Positions 27,822 through 34,897 of a DNA stretch of 59,485 nucleotides are shown here, in pieces (within the stretch, counting starts at the first letter, position 1; the number at the start of each line of letters is the position of its first letter). The position numbers and the translations under genes are program-made. The stretch is taken from assembly GCF_030646615.1 (NCBI RefSeq), contig NZ_JAUSLG010000105.1, forward strand, positions 1 to 59,485. The letters run 5' to 3'. This DNA comes from Phenylobacterium sp. (GTDB taxonomy: Bacteria > Pseudomonadota > Alphaproteobacteria > Caulobacterales > Caulobacteraceae). Under the pieces are notes generated by a model that ran no database searches, had not been told where the DNA came from, and was given only the letters and a program-made list of their open reading frames with translations.

Positions 27822-28711
27822 CCGCAGCCGATATCGGGCTTACGGCGCCGACCGGCGACCTGCCGGCCAAGCCCCGCTGGATCCTCGCCGGCCTGCTCAC
27901 CGGCCCGGCCCTCTACATCCTGATCATGGCCATCGTACCGGCCTTCCTCATGGTCCAGCTCAGCCTGGCCCATCGGGAGGTCGGCGGCCTCTGGTCTCCG
28001 GGCCTCGAACTCACCCAGTACCGGCAACTGGCGACGCCGCTGTTCGCAAGGATCATGGGATTCTCGCTGCTGCTGGCGCTGACCGGGGCGGCGATCTGCG
28101 TCAGCCTGGCCTTCCCGGCCGCCTATTTCATCACCCGCATGCGCCGCCGGGCGCAGGTGACATGGCTGGTCTTCCTGCTGGGCTCCCTGTCGCTCTCCGA
28201 AGTGCTGATCGTCTTCGCCTTCCAGGTGCTCCTGTCCACCAGCGGGACCCTGGCCGGCGCCCTGTCGGCGGTGGGGCTGCTGGCGCCCGGCGCCTCGCTC
28301 TATCCCAACTTTCCCGCCGTCCTGACCTGCCTGGTCTACCTGCTGCTGCCCTATGTGATCCTGTTCTTCTATCCGGCGCTCTCGCAGCTGGACCCGGAGG
28401 TGGAGCAGGCGGCGGCCACCATGGGCGCCTCGCGGATCTCGACCTTCGTAAGCGTCGTCCTGCCGATGATGCGGGGGCAGATCCTGACTGGCGTGCTGCT
28501 GGTGGTGATCTTCACCTTCGGCGCCTATCTGACCCCCCTGGTCCTCGGTCGGCCGCCGCAATGGACCATCGCCATCCACATCAACAACGCCGCCATGGGC
28601 GCCGGGAACCTGCCGCTCGCCGCCGCCTACGCGGTGGCCGTGGTGACCTTCATGGCGGCGCTGCTCCTCCTGACGCGGCTCCTGTCGCGCCGCCGGGGGG
28701 CCGAGGCATGA
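27818..28711 (+). CDS. ABC transporter permease 1, PotB type
   Basis: 297 residues, six membrane helices, with the EAA-loop near QAAATMGASRISTFVSVVLPMMRG that docks the ATPase. The first gene of the permease pair, overlapping the ATPase stop (27818-27821) and in turn followed by an overlapping second permease. It is an inner-membrane channel subunit of the polyamine-type importer. Confidence 0.9.
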   Translation: MTAADIGLTAPTGDLPAKPRWILAGLLTGPALYILIMAIVPAFLMVQLSLAHREVGGLWSPGLELTQYRQLATPLFARIMGFSLLLALTGAAICVSLAFPAAYFITRMRRRAQVTWLVFLLGSLSLSEVLIVFAFQVLLSTSGTLAGALSAVGLLAPGASLYPNFPAVLTCLVYLLLPYVILFFYPALSQLDPEVEQAAATMGASRISTFVSVVLPMMRGQILTGVLLVVIFTFGAYLTPLVLGRPPQWTIAIHINNAAMGAGNLPLAAAYAVAVVTFMAALLLLTRLLSRRRGAEA

Positions 28712-29520
28712 GCCTGTCGCCGGGCGTCATCCTGCGAAGGGGATTTCTGGGCCTCCTCGCCCTTTTCCTGGCCGCGCCCCTGATCGTGGTGCTGTCGGTG
28801 TCGTTCAACGCCACCCGGCGGATGAGCTTCCCGCCCACCGAATTCAGCCTGCGCTGGTACGGCGCGTTCTTCGGCGACCATGCCTGGATGGCGTCCCTGG
28901 AGCGGTCGCTGACCATTGCAGGCCTGGCGGCCCTGGTCTCGGTCTTGGTCGCCCTGCCGATCACCTATGCCATCTGGCGTTATCAGGCGAAGGCTGCGGC
29001 CGTCCTGGCCGGGATCGGCGGCGCCCTGTTCCTGATCCCCGGGGTCGTCGCGGCCCTGATGCTCTCGGCCTTCTGGGGGGTCACCGGCCATGTGGGACGC
29101 CTGGAAAATGTGGTGCTCAGCCACGCCATCGTCCTGCTGGGCATCCCCCTGTCCCTGCTGATGGTTGGCTTCCGCACCATCGACCAGGCCCAGGTGGAGG
29201 CCGCCTACACCATGGGCGCCCGGGATTCCGACGCCTTCCGCATGGTCGTGCGCCCGGCCATGACGCCCTATATCCTCTGCGCCTTCGTTTTCGTCTTTGT
29301 GCTGAGTATCAACGAATATCTGATCGCCTATATGGTGGCGGGCTTCACGGTCCAGACGCTGCCGATCAAGATCTTCGCCAATATGCGGCAGGGTTATGAG
29401 CCCACCATGTGCGTCGCCGCGGTGATCTTCATGGTGATGGGCTTCTCGGCCTTCGCCCTGATGTCCAAGGTCGCCGACCTGCCCCGTCTGATGGGCCGCA
29501 CCCGCCCGCTGGAGGACTGA
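28708..29520 (+). CDS. ABC transporter permease 2, PotC type
   Basis: 270 residues from ATG 28708, overlapping the stop of the first permease by four bases. It has six membrane helices and the EAA motif EAAYTMGARDSDAFRMVVRPAM. The final part is typical of PotC proteins. With the preceding genes it completes the importer. Confidence 0.9.
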   Translation: MSLSPGVILRRGFLGLLALFLAAPLIVVLSVSFNATRRMSFPPTEFSLRWYGAFFGDHAWMASLERSLTIAGLAALVSVLVALPITYAIWRYQAKAAAVLAGIGGALFLIPGVVAALMLSAFWGVTGHVGRLENVVLSHAIVLLGIPLSLLMVGFRTIDQAQVEAAYTMGARDSDAFRMVVRPAMTPYILCAFVFVFVLSINEYLIAYMVAGFTVQTLPIKIFANMRQGYEPTMCVAAVIFMVMGFSAFALMSKVADLPRLMGRTRPLED

Positions 29521-29524
29521 ACCC

Positions 29525-30328
29525 ATGAGCGCCAAGGTCCCGCCCGAAGTCACCGGCGTCTGGCGGCGCGAGGAGATCACCGCGCCGGGGGGCTACCGCG
29601 ACGACACCACCCGGGTGTTCTGGGTGCAGGCCGACAGCTGGTACGGCGACATCCGGCTCAAGATCGATATTCCCCGCAAGGACGGCGCGGCAAGCTTCGC
29701 CGACTTCAGCGACGCCGAGCTGGTGGAGCTGGCCCAGGCCCAGGGCTTCGCCGGCCAGCTGACCGTGACGCCGGACATGTGCGCCTGGCGCCGCGATCTC
29801 GACTACCAGCCGCCGGGCCCGATCCCCGACGAGGGGACCTGGCGGATCGACGGCGACATCCTGATCGAAGGCGGCATCCATGCCGAATATGAGGAGATCT
29901 GGCGGCTGGAGCCAGAGAGCCACGGTCTGCGCGCCGCCTTCGGACTTGGCGAAGGCCAGGGCCTGCTGGTCGTCGCCGGCGACCACTTCCTGATGATGCG
30001 GGCGCGCCAGGCGCCCCTGCCGGCTGGCGAGTCCTTGCCGGTCCTGGTGGAGGCGGCCCTGGCCGAGGGCCAGCGAGAGCGGGCCTTCGCCCTGCTGGAC
30101 ATGCCGATCTCCTATGGCCGCATCAGCCAGGACTGGCGGGTCGTCCATTCCACCCTGCCCTGGCTCGAGGGCCGCCCCCTCTGGACGCGGCCGCCGCTGT
30201 TTGACGCCGAGACCAGCCAGCTTCTAGATGGCGGTCCCGCCCCCTGGGTCCTGCTGGAGCTCCAAGATCCCGCTGGCGACCTGCCCGATCTGTTCGCCCT
30301 GGCCACGGTCGCCGGTTCATCGCTATGA
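29525..30328 (+). CDS. Conserved hypothetical protein in the transporter operon
   Basis: 267 residues starting four bases after the PotC-type gene and ending with an ATGA overlap into the NikR-like gene, so it is clearly part of the operon. It has no signal peptide or membrane helix. The sequence alternates short beta-rich blocks (VTGVWRREEI, RVFWVQADSWYGDIRLKIDIP, MCAWRRDLDY, ILIEGGIHAEYEEIWRLEP, LLVVAGDHFLMMRAR), which could be a lipocalin-like barrel. I do not know the family. Being locked between transporter and regulator it may bind or sense the imported ligand, or be a new enzyme of the pathway (inference). Confidence 0.7.
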   Translation: MSAKVPPEVTGVWRREEITAPGGYRDDTTRVFWVQADSWYGDIRLKIDIPRKDGAASFADFSDAELVELAQAQGFAGQLTVTPDMCAWRRDLDYQPPGPIPDEGTWRIDGDILIEGGIHAEYEEIWRLEPESHGLRAAFGLGEGQGLLVVAGDHFLMMRARQAPLPAGESLPVLVEAALAEGQRERAFALLDMPISYGRISQDWRVVHSTLPWLEGRPLWTRPPLFDAETSQLLDGGPAPWVLLELQDPAGDLPDLFALATVAGSSL

Positions 30329-30888
30329 AGGCGTCCTCGACCGTCCCCCGATACGCCCGCCAGGTCCGCCTCGTGTCCATCGCCCCGCGCAAAGCCGCCA
30401 ACACCACCGCCGGCTCTCAGCTCGCCCGGATCGGGGTGAGCCTGCCCGGCGCCCTGCTGGCCCAGGTGGACGACATGGTGGCCGAGCGGGGCCTGCCGGG
30501 GCGCTCGCAGCTGATCGCCGAACTGATCCGCCACGAGGTGGCCGAGGTGGATCGCGAGCACGGCGAAGACGTGCGCGCCGGCACCATCACCCTGATCTAC
30601 CGCGCCGACAGCGGCCGGGTCCGGCACGCCCTGGCCCGGGTCCAGGGCGACTTTGTCAAGGAGGTGATCTCCTCCCAGCACGTCTTCCTGGAGGATGACC
30701 AGTCCCTGGAGGTGCTGCTGGTCCAGGGCTCAGGCGAGCGGCTTCAACAGCTTTGCGACCGTCTACGCGGGGTCCGCGCCGTCCAGCAGTTGAAGCTGGT
30801 GACCACCACTTCGCTCCTCCCACCCCTTCACGCCCATGGCGTGGCCGAGGACGACGAAGCCGCCGATCTCCGCCGCGCCGCGCGCTAG
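30325..30888 (+). CDS. NikR-like ribbon-helix-helix transcriptional regulator 1
   Basis: 187 residues. The RHH DNA-binding domain is at about 33-72 (LARIGVSLPGALLAQVDDMV, then GRSQLIAELIRHEV) and an ACT-like sensing domain at 86-165 (GTITLIYRADSGRVRHALA, VISSQHVFLEDDQSLEVLLVQG). The fold is that of NikR. Of the four E. coli NikR nickel ligands (His76, His87, His89, Cys95), I can match only one: His119 here; Phe121 and Ser127 stand where His89 and Cys95 should be, and no counterpart of His76 is seen. So nickel is not the expected signal. The N-terminus has about 30 extra residues. It ends by overlapping the convergent dioxygenase 2 gene by four bases. Confidence 0.82.
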   Translation: MKASSTVPRYARQVRLVSIAPRKAANTTAGSQLARIGVSLPGALLAQVDDMVAERGLPGRSQLIAELIRHEVAEVDREHGEDVRAGTITLIYRADSGRVRHALARVQGDFVKEVISSQHVFLEDDQSLEVLLVQGSGERLQQLCDRLRGVRAVQQLKLVTTTSLLPPLHAHGVAEDDEAADLRRAAR

Positions 30889-31862
30889 GCGTCTTCCGGC
30901 AGGACCAGCTGGCCCTGCGCCCGCCGGGCCTTCAGATAGGCGAAGGTGCGCGCGGTCTGGGCGAACAGATGCTCGCCCGACACCAGCCGACCATATTGCG
31001 CCGGGCGTTCGGCGCTGATGAAGCGGGGATCGGGCTCGACCACCGTGTCGAAGTCGCAGGTGGCGAAGAAGGGGAAGCTGTAACGCTCCTCGGCGACCTT
31101 GCGCACCCGGTGGCTGGTGGCGGTGAACACCCCATTGGTCCAGGCCTCCAGCATGTCGCCGATATTGATCACATAGCACCCCGGCCGCGGCGGGGCGTCG
31201 ATCCACTGACCCGCGCCATTGCGCACCTCCAGCCCCGGCGCCGTGCCCCGCAGGACGGTGAAGAACTCATAGTCGGTATGGGCGCCGATCCCCTCGCGAT
31301 CCTCGGCGGCGGGATCATAGGGATAGTGGATCATGCGCAGCTGGCTGGGCGGCCGCTGGCGGTGGGGCTCGAAGTGGTCCTCCGGCAGATCCAGGGCCAG
31401 GGCGAAGCCGCGGAACAGCCGCTGCGCCAGCTCCGAGACCGCGGCATAATAGGCGCTGGCCGCTTCACGAAAGCCTGGCTGGGCCGGCCACAGATTGGCC
31501 CCCAGCATCGGCGCCTCGGCCGCCGCGCCCGGCAGGTCGAGATTGAGGTCATAGGCCTCCTTGCGGTCGATGGTCCCGCCGGGAAACACCTCTTCGCCCT
31601 CCGGCACATAGCCGCTGTGGTTCTCCGACCGGCCAATATAGCTGGCCATCTTGGCGTCCATGGGCTGGGCGAAGAAGGCCTTGGCCGCGGCCAGGACATT
31701 TTCGAAGAGCCGTTCGTCCAGGCCATGGCCGGACACATAGAGAAAGCCCACCTCTCGGGCCGCAGCGCCCATCTGATCGGCGACGGCGCGGCGGACGGCC
31801 ACGTCTGCAGAGCTCAGGCCGGCGATGTCGATCACCGGAATGCTGTCGAAGTCCACATTCAT
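30885..31862 (-). CDS. Isopenicillin-N-synthase-family 2-oxoglutarate/Fe(II) dioxygenase 2
   Basis: 325 residues. The N-terminal PVIDIAGL and GFLYVSGHG are followed by the beta-helix core, with iron ligands His195 and Asp197 (GAHTDYEFF) and His251 (SHRVRK), and the RYS 2-oxoglutarate motif (Arg260, Ser262). The C-terminal FDTVVEP and GEHLFAQTARTFAYL resemble, from memory, plant homoarginine-6-hydroxylase-type enzymes, which release guanidine. It is shorter than dioxygenase 1 (about 397) and lacks its charged tail. Operator 2 is 44-71 bases upstream, so it should be controlled by the NikR-like regulators. Confidence 0.88.
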   Translation of the reverse strand: MNVDFDSIPVIDIAGLSSADVAVRRAVADQMGAAAREVGFLYVSGHGLDERLFENVLAAAKAFFAQPMDAKMASYIGRSENHSGYVPEGEEVFPGGTIDRKEAYDLNLDLPGAAAEAPMLGANLWPAQPGFREAASAYYAAVSELAQRLFRGFALALDLPEDHFEPHRQRPPSQLRMIHYPYDPAAEDREGIGAHTDYEFFTVLRGTAPGLEVRNGAGQWIDAPPRPGCYVINIGDMLEAWTNGVFTATSHRVRKVAEERYSFPFFATCDFDTVVEPDPRFISAERPAQYGRLVSGEHLFAQTARTFAYLKARRAQGQLVLPEDA

Positions 31863-31905
31863 TCCCGTCCGCCCGTCTCCTGCCCGCCGCCTGGCGCCAC
31901 GGGTG

Positions 31906-31933
31906 TGATTACGTTCCTTGGATTTCGTAATAA
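31906..31933. promoter_or_regulatory. NikR-type operator 2
   Basis: TGATTACG-N12-CGTAATAA, 28 bp. The ATTACG/CGTAAT halves are perfect. It is upstream of the dioxygenase 2 gene on the minus strand and just after a GGCGCC site (31893). Confidence 0.72.
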
Positions 31934-31986
31934 CGCAGGCGGTGCAAGCCTGGCCGTGGAATCCCCTTTCGGCTGCCCGAGAAAGT

Positions 31987-32023
31987 GGCGCCCCAGGCAT
32001 TTGGCGCCTGGGATTCAGGCGCT
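31987..32023. repeat. GGCGCC site array upstream of the guanidine transporter
   Basis: GGCGCC at 31987 and 32003 and GGCGCT at 32018 are spaced by 16 and 15 bases, with a shared GGATTC between the last two. A similar array with GGATTC lies near operator 4. It may be a second regulator's site. Confidence 0.4.
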
Positions 32024-32062
32024 GGCCGTCCCGCCATTTCCCGCCGACCCAAGGCCATTGGA

Positions 32063-32090
32063 ATATTACGAATTCTTCTGAATGTAATAC
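32063..32090. promoter_or_regulatory. NikR-type operator 3
   Basis: ATATTACG-N12-TGTAATAC, 28 bp, with one mismatch in the right half. It ends 50 bases before the start codon of the transporter binding-protein gene. Its right half contains TAATACT, a possible -10 element. Confidence 0.7.
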
Positions 32091-32140
32091 TGAAGGGGAC
32101 GCGCCAAGGCGGCGTGGCCACGGATGGAAGGGGAGTCCGA

Positions 32141-33235
32141 ATGAGTTGGGTCAACGGATTACGCGCCTTGGCGATCGCGGCTGCGGGCGGGCTGGTGCTG
32201 GCGGCTTGCGGCCAGAACGCCGAGGAAACGGCCAAGGCGTCGGGCGCGGTTGAAGAGTACACCATCGGCTGGACCATCTATGCCGGCTGGATGCCCTGGC
32301 CCTATGCCGAACAGGCCGGCATCGTGAAGAAGTGGTCGGATAAGTACGGCGTCAACATCAAGCTCGTTCAGGTGAACGACTATGTGGAATCCCTGAACCA
32401 GTACACGGCCGGCACCCTGGATGGGGTGACCTCGACCAATATGGACGCCCTGACCATTCCCGCCGCCGCCGGCAAGGACACCACCGTGGTGATCGTCGGC
32501 GACTATTCCAACGGCAATGACGGCATCATCCTGAAGAACGGTTCGTCCCTGGCCGACATCAGGGGCCGCTCGGTCAACCTCGTGGAGAACTCGGTCTCGC
32601 ACTATCTGCTGGCCCGCGGGCTGGAGAGCGCGGGCCTCGCCATGACCGACGTCTCCGTGGTCAACACCTCGGACGCCGACATGGTCGCCGCCTTCACCGC
32701 CCCGCAGACCACGGCTGTCGTGCCCTGGAATCCGCAGCTGGCCGAGATCAAGAAGCAACCCGGCGCGGTCGAGGTGTTCAACTCCACGGAAATCCCCGGC
32801 GAGATTCTCGACATGATGATTGTGTCGACCGAGGCGCTGGCGGCCAATCCGAACCTGGGCAAGGCCCTGGCCGGCATCTGGTACGAGACCATGGCCCTGA
32901 TGAACGCCGACACCCCAGAGGGCCAGGCCGCCCGCGAGGCCATGGCCCAGATCTCCGGCACCGACCTCGCCGGCTATGAGGGCCAGCTGGAAACCACCTT
33001 CATGTACTACACCCCCCAGGCGGCCCTGGCGGCCATGACCGGTCCGGACATCGTGTCGGCCAATGACAAGGTCCGTCAGTTCAGCTTCCAGGCGGGTCTG
33101 TTCGGCCAGGGCGCCCGCTCGGTGGACGACATTGGCGTCAGCTTCCCGGGCGACCGGGTCCTGGGCAACGCCGAGAACGTGATGCTGCGCTTCGATCCGA
33201 CCTATACCCAGATGGCGGTGGACGGCGCCCTCTAG
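32141..33235 (+). CDS. ABC transporter substrate-binding protein, urea-carboxylase-associated (NitT/TauT-like)
   Basis: 364 residues with a lipoprotein signal peptide (LVLAAC, Cys about 23). The mature protein begins YTIGWTIYAGWMPWPYAEQAGIVKKW and carries VNDYVESLNQYTAGTLDGVTSTNMDAL and VEVFNSTEIPGEILDM, which I recognise as the pattern of binding proteins encoded next to urea/guanidine carboxylase genes. The ribosome site GGAAGGGGA precedes ATG 32141. It feeds guanidine or a related compound to the permease and ATPase that follow. Confidence 0.88.
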   Translation: MSWVNGLRALAIAAAGGLVLAACGQNAEETAKASGAVEEYTIGWTIYAGWMPWPYAEQAGIVKKWSDKYGVNIKLVQVNDYVESLNQYTAGTLDGVTSTNMDALTIPAAAGKDTTVVIVGDYSNGNDGIILKNGSSLADIRGRSVNLVENSVSHYLLARGLESAGLAMTDVSVVNTSDADMVAAFTAPQTTAVVPWNPQLAEIKKQPGAVEVFNSTEIPGEILDMMIVSTEALAANPNLGKALAGIWYETMALMNADTPEGQAAREAMAQISGTDLAGYEGQLETTFMYYTPQAALAAMTGPDIVSANDKVRQFSFQAGLFGQGARSVDDIGVSFPGDRVLGNAENVMLRFDPTYTQMAVDGAL

Positions 33236-33295
33236 GCCGCGCCACCCTGACGACGCCTTGCGTAACCGCGTACTCCTGATCGAGGTGACCGCCCC

Positions 33296-34120
33296 ATGCG
33301 CCGATTGCTGAATGCTAGGCCGCGTGGCGGCGGTCGCCTCCTTCTGGGCCTCCTGCCCATCGCCATCCTGGTGCTGCTCTATCTGGTGGCGTCCCAGGCC
33401 CGCCATGCGGAGAACCCCCGCGACAAGATCCTGCCGACCCCGGCGGCCATGGCCCAGTCCATGGAGATCATGGCCCTGCAGAAAGATCCCCGCACCGGCG
33501 AGATCCCCCTGGTCGCCGACACCAAGGCCAGCCTCACCCGGCTGGGGATCGCCGTCGGCGCCGCGGCCGCCACCACCCTGGTGTTAGGCCTCTCCATCGG
33601 GCTCCTGCCCTATGCGCGGGCCGGTCTCGGGCCGCTGGTGGCCACCATATCGGTGATCCCCCCCATCGCCGTCCTGCCCATATTGTTCATTGTCTTCGGC
33701 TTGGGCGAGACGGCCAAGATCGTGCTGATCTTCGTCGGCATCACGCCCTTCATGGTCCGGGATCTCGCCTCCCACGTCGCCGCCATCCCCGAGGAACAGA
33801 TCGTCAAGGCCCAGACGCTGGGCGCCTCCACCTGGCTGGTGGCCCTGCAGGTCGCCCTGCCCCAGGCCATGCCGCGGCTCATCGACAGCGTGCGGTTCTC
33901 GCTGGGCCCGGCCTGGGTGTTCCTGATCTCGGCCGAGGCCATCGCCTCGGATGTGGGCCTCGGCTACCGCATCTTCCTTGTTCGCCGGTACCTGGCCATG
34001 GACATCATCCTGCCCTACGTCGCCTGGATCTCGCTGCTGGCGGTGATCATTGACCTCCTGCTGCTGACCTGGAGCCGCACCGCCTTCCGCTGGGCCCACG
34101 CGCCGGGGGGCCGCCGATGA
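33296..34120 (+). CDS. ABC transporter permease of the guanidine/urea-type importer
   Basis: 274 residues with about six membrane helices. The EAA-like motif is at AQTLGASTWLVALQVALPQAMPR, and the terminal WRWAHAP-like end is found in TauC/NitT permeases linked to urea carboxylase. It overlaps the ATPase start by four bases (34117-34120). Confidence 0.9.
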   Translation: MRRLLNARPRGGGRLLLGLLPIAILVLLYLVASQARHAENPRDKILPTPAAMAQSMEIMALQKDPRTGEIPLVADTKASLTRLGIAVGAAAATTLVLGLSIGLLPYARAGLGPLVATISVIPPIAVLPILFIVFGLGETAKIVLIFVGITPFMVRDLASHVAAIPEEQIVKAQTLGASTWLVALQVALPQAMPRLIDSVRFSLGPAWVFLISAEAIASDVGLGYRIFLVRRYLAMDIILPYVAWISLLAVIIDLLLLTWSRTAFRWAHAPGGRR

Positions 34121-34890
34121 CCCCGGTCCTTTCGTTCCGCAATGTCTGGGTCGAGTACGGCGACCATGTGGTGCTGGAAAAGGTCAGCCTGGACGTGGCG
34201 CCCGGCGCCTTCGTCTCCATCGTCGGACCCTCGGGCGCGGGCAAGAGCACCTTTCTGCGCCTGGCGCTGGGCCAGGAGGCGCCCAGCCGGGGGGAGATTC
34301 TGCTGGACGGCGCCCCCATTCCGCCTGAGCCCGGCCCCGACCGGGGCGTGGTCTTCCAGCGCTATTCGGTCTTTCCGCACATGACCGTGCTGCAGAACGT
34401 CATGTTCGGCGCCCGCTGCGACCAGGCGCCCCTCACCGGCCTGCTCATGGGCGCCGCGCGACGCCAGGCCAAGGCCGAGGCCATGGCGATCCTCGATCAG
34501 GTGGGCCTTTCGGCCTCCCTCAAGGCCTTCCCCCGGGCCCTGTCTGGGGGCATGCAGCAGCGCCTAGCCATCGCCCAGGCCCTGATCACCAAACCCCGCA
34601 TCCTGCTGCTGGACGAGCCCTTTGGCGCGCTGGATCCCGGCGTGCGCCTGGACATGCACGAGCTGATCACCGGCCTTTGGCGCGAGCATGGGCTGACCAT
34701 CCTGATGGTCACCCACGACATCAAGGAAGCCTTCAAGCTGGGCACCCGGGTCATCGCCGTGGACAAGCGCCGGCATGACCCCCACGCGCCGCACCGCTAT
34801 GGCTCGACGGCGGTCTACGACTTCCCGCTGGACGACAAGCTGAAGACCGCGATCCCCAAGGAGATCGCGGTGATGACGGGCGAAGCCTAG
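34117..34890 (+). CDS. ABC transporter ATPase of the guanidine/urea-type importer
   Basis: 257 residues. Walker A GPSGAGKST, signature ALSGGMQQRLAIA, Walker B ILLLDEPFGALD, and H-loop VTHDIKEA are intact. The C-terminal tail DKRRHDPHAPHRYGSTAVYDFPL is characteristic of the ATPases beside urea/guanidine carboxylases. It ends seven bases before the convergent allophanate hydrolase gene. Confidence 0.93.
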   Translation: MTPVLSFRNVWVEYGDHVVLEKVSLDVAPGAFVSIVGPSGAGKSTFLRLALGQEAPSRGEILLDGAPIPPEPGPDRGVVFQRYSVFPHMTVLQNVMFGARCDQAPLTGLLMGAARRQAKAEAMAILDQVGLSASLKAFPRALSGGMQQRLAIAQALITKPRILLLDEPFGALDPGVRLDMHELITGLWREHGLTILMVTHDIKEAFKLGTRVIAVDKRRHDPHAPHRYGSTAVYDFPLDDKLKTAIPKEIAVMTGEA

Positions 34891-34897
34891 ATCTGAC

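Noticed and set aside
30325..30888. True nickel regulator NikR controlling nickel uptake
   Set aside because: Three of four nickel ligands are not found and no nickel or hydrogenase genes are nearby; the urea-type genes do not include a nickel urease.
31863..32140. Guanidine-I (ykkC) riboswitch
   Set aside because: I looked for its conserved ACGR and GGGA/CCGGG pattern here and upstream of 42275 and saw none; control by NikR-type operators is better supported.
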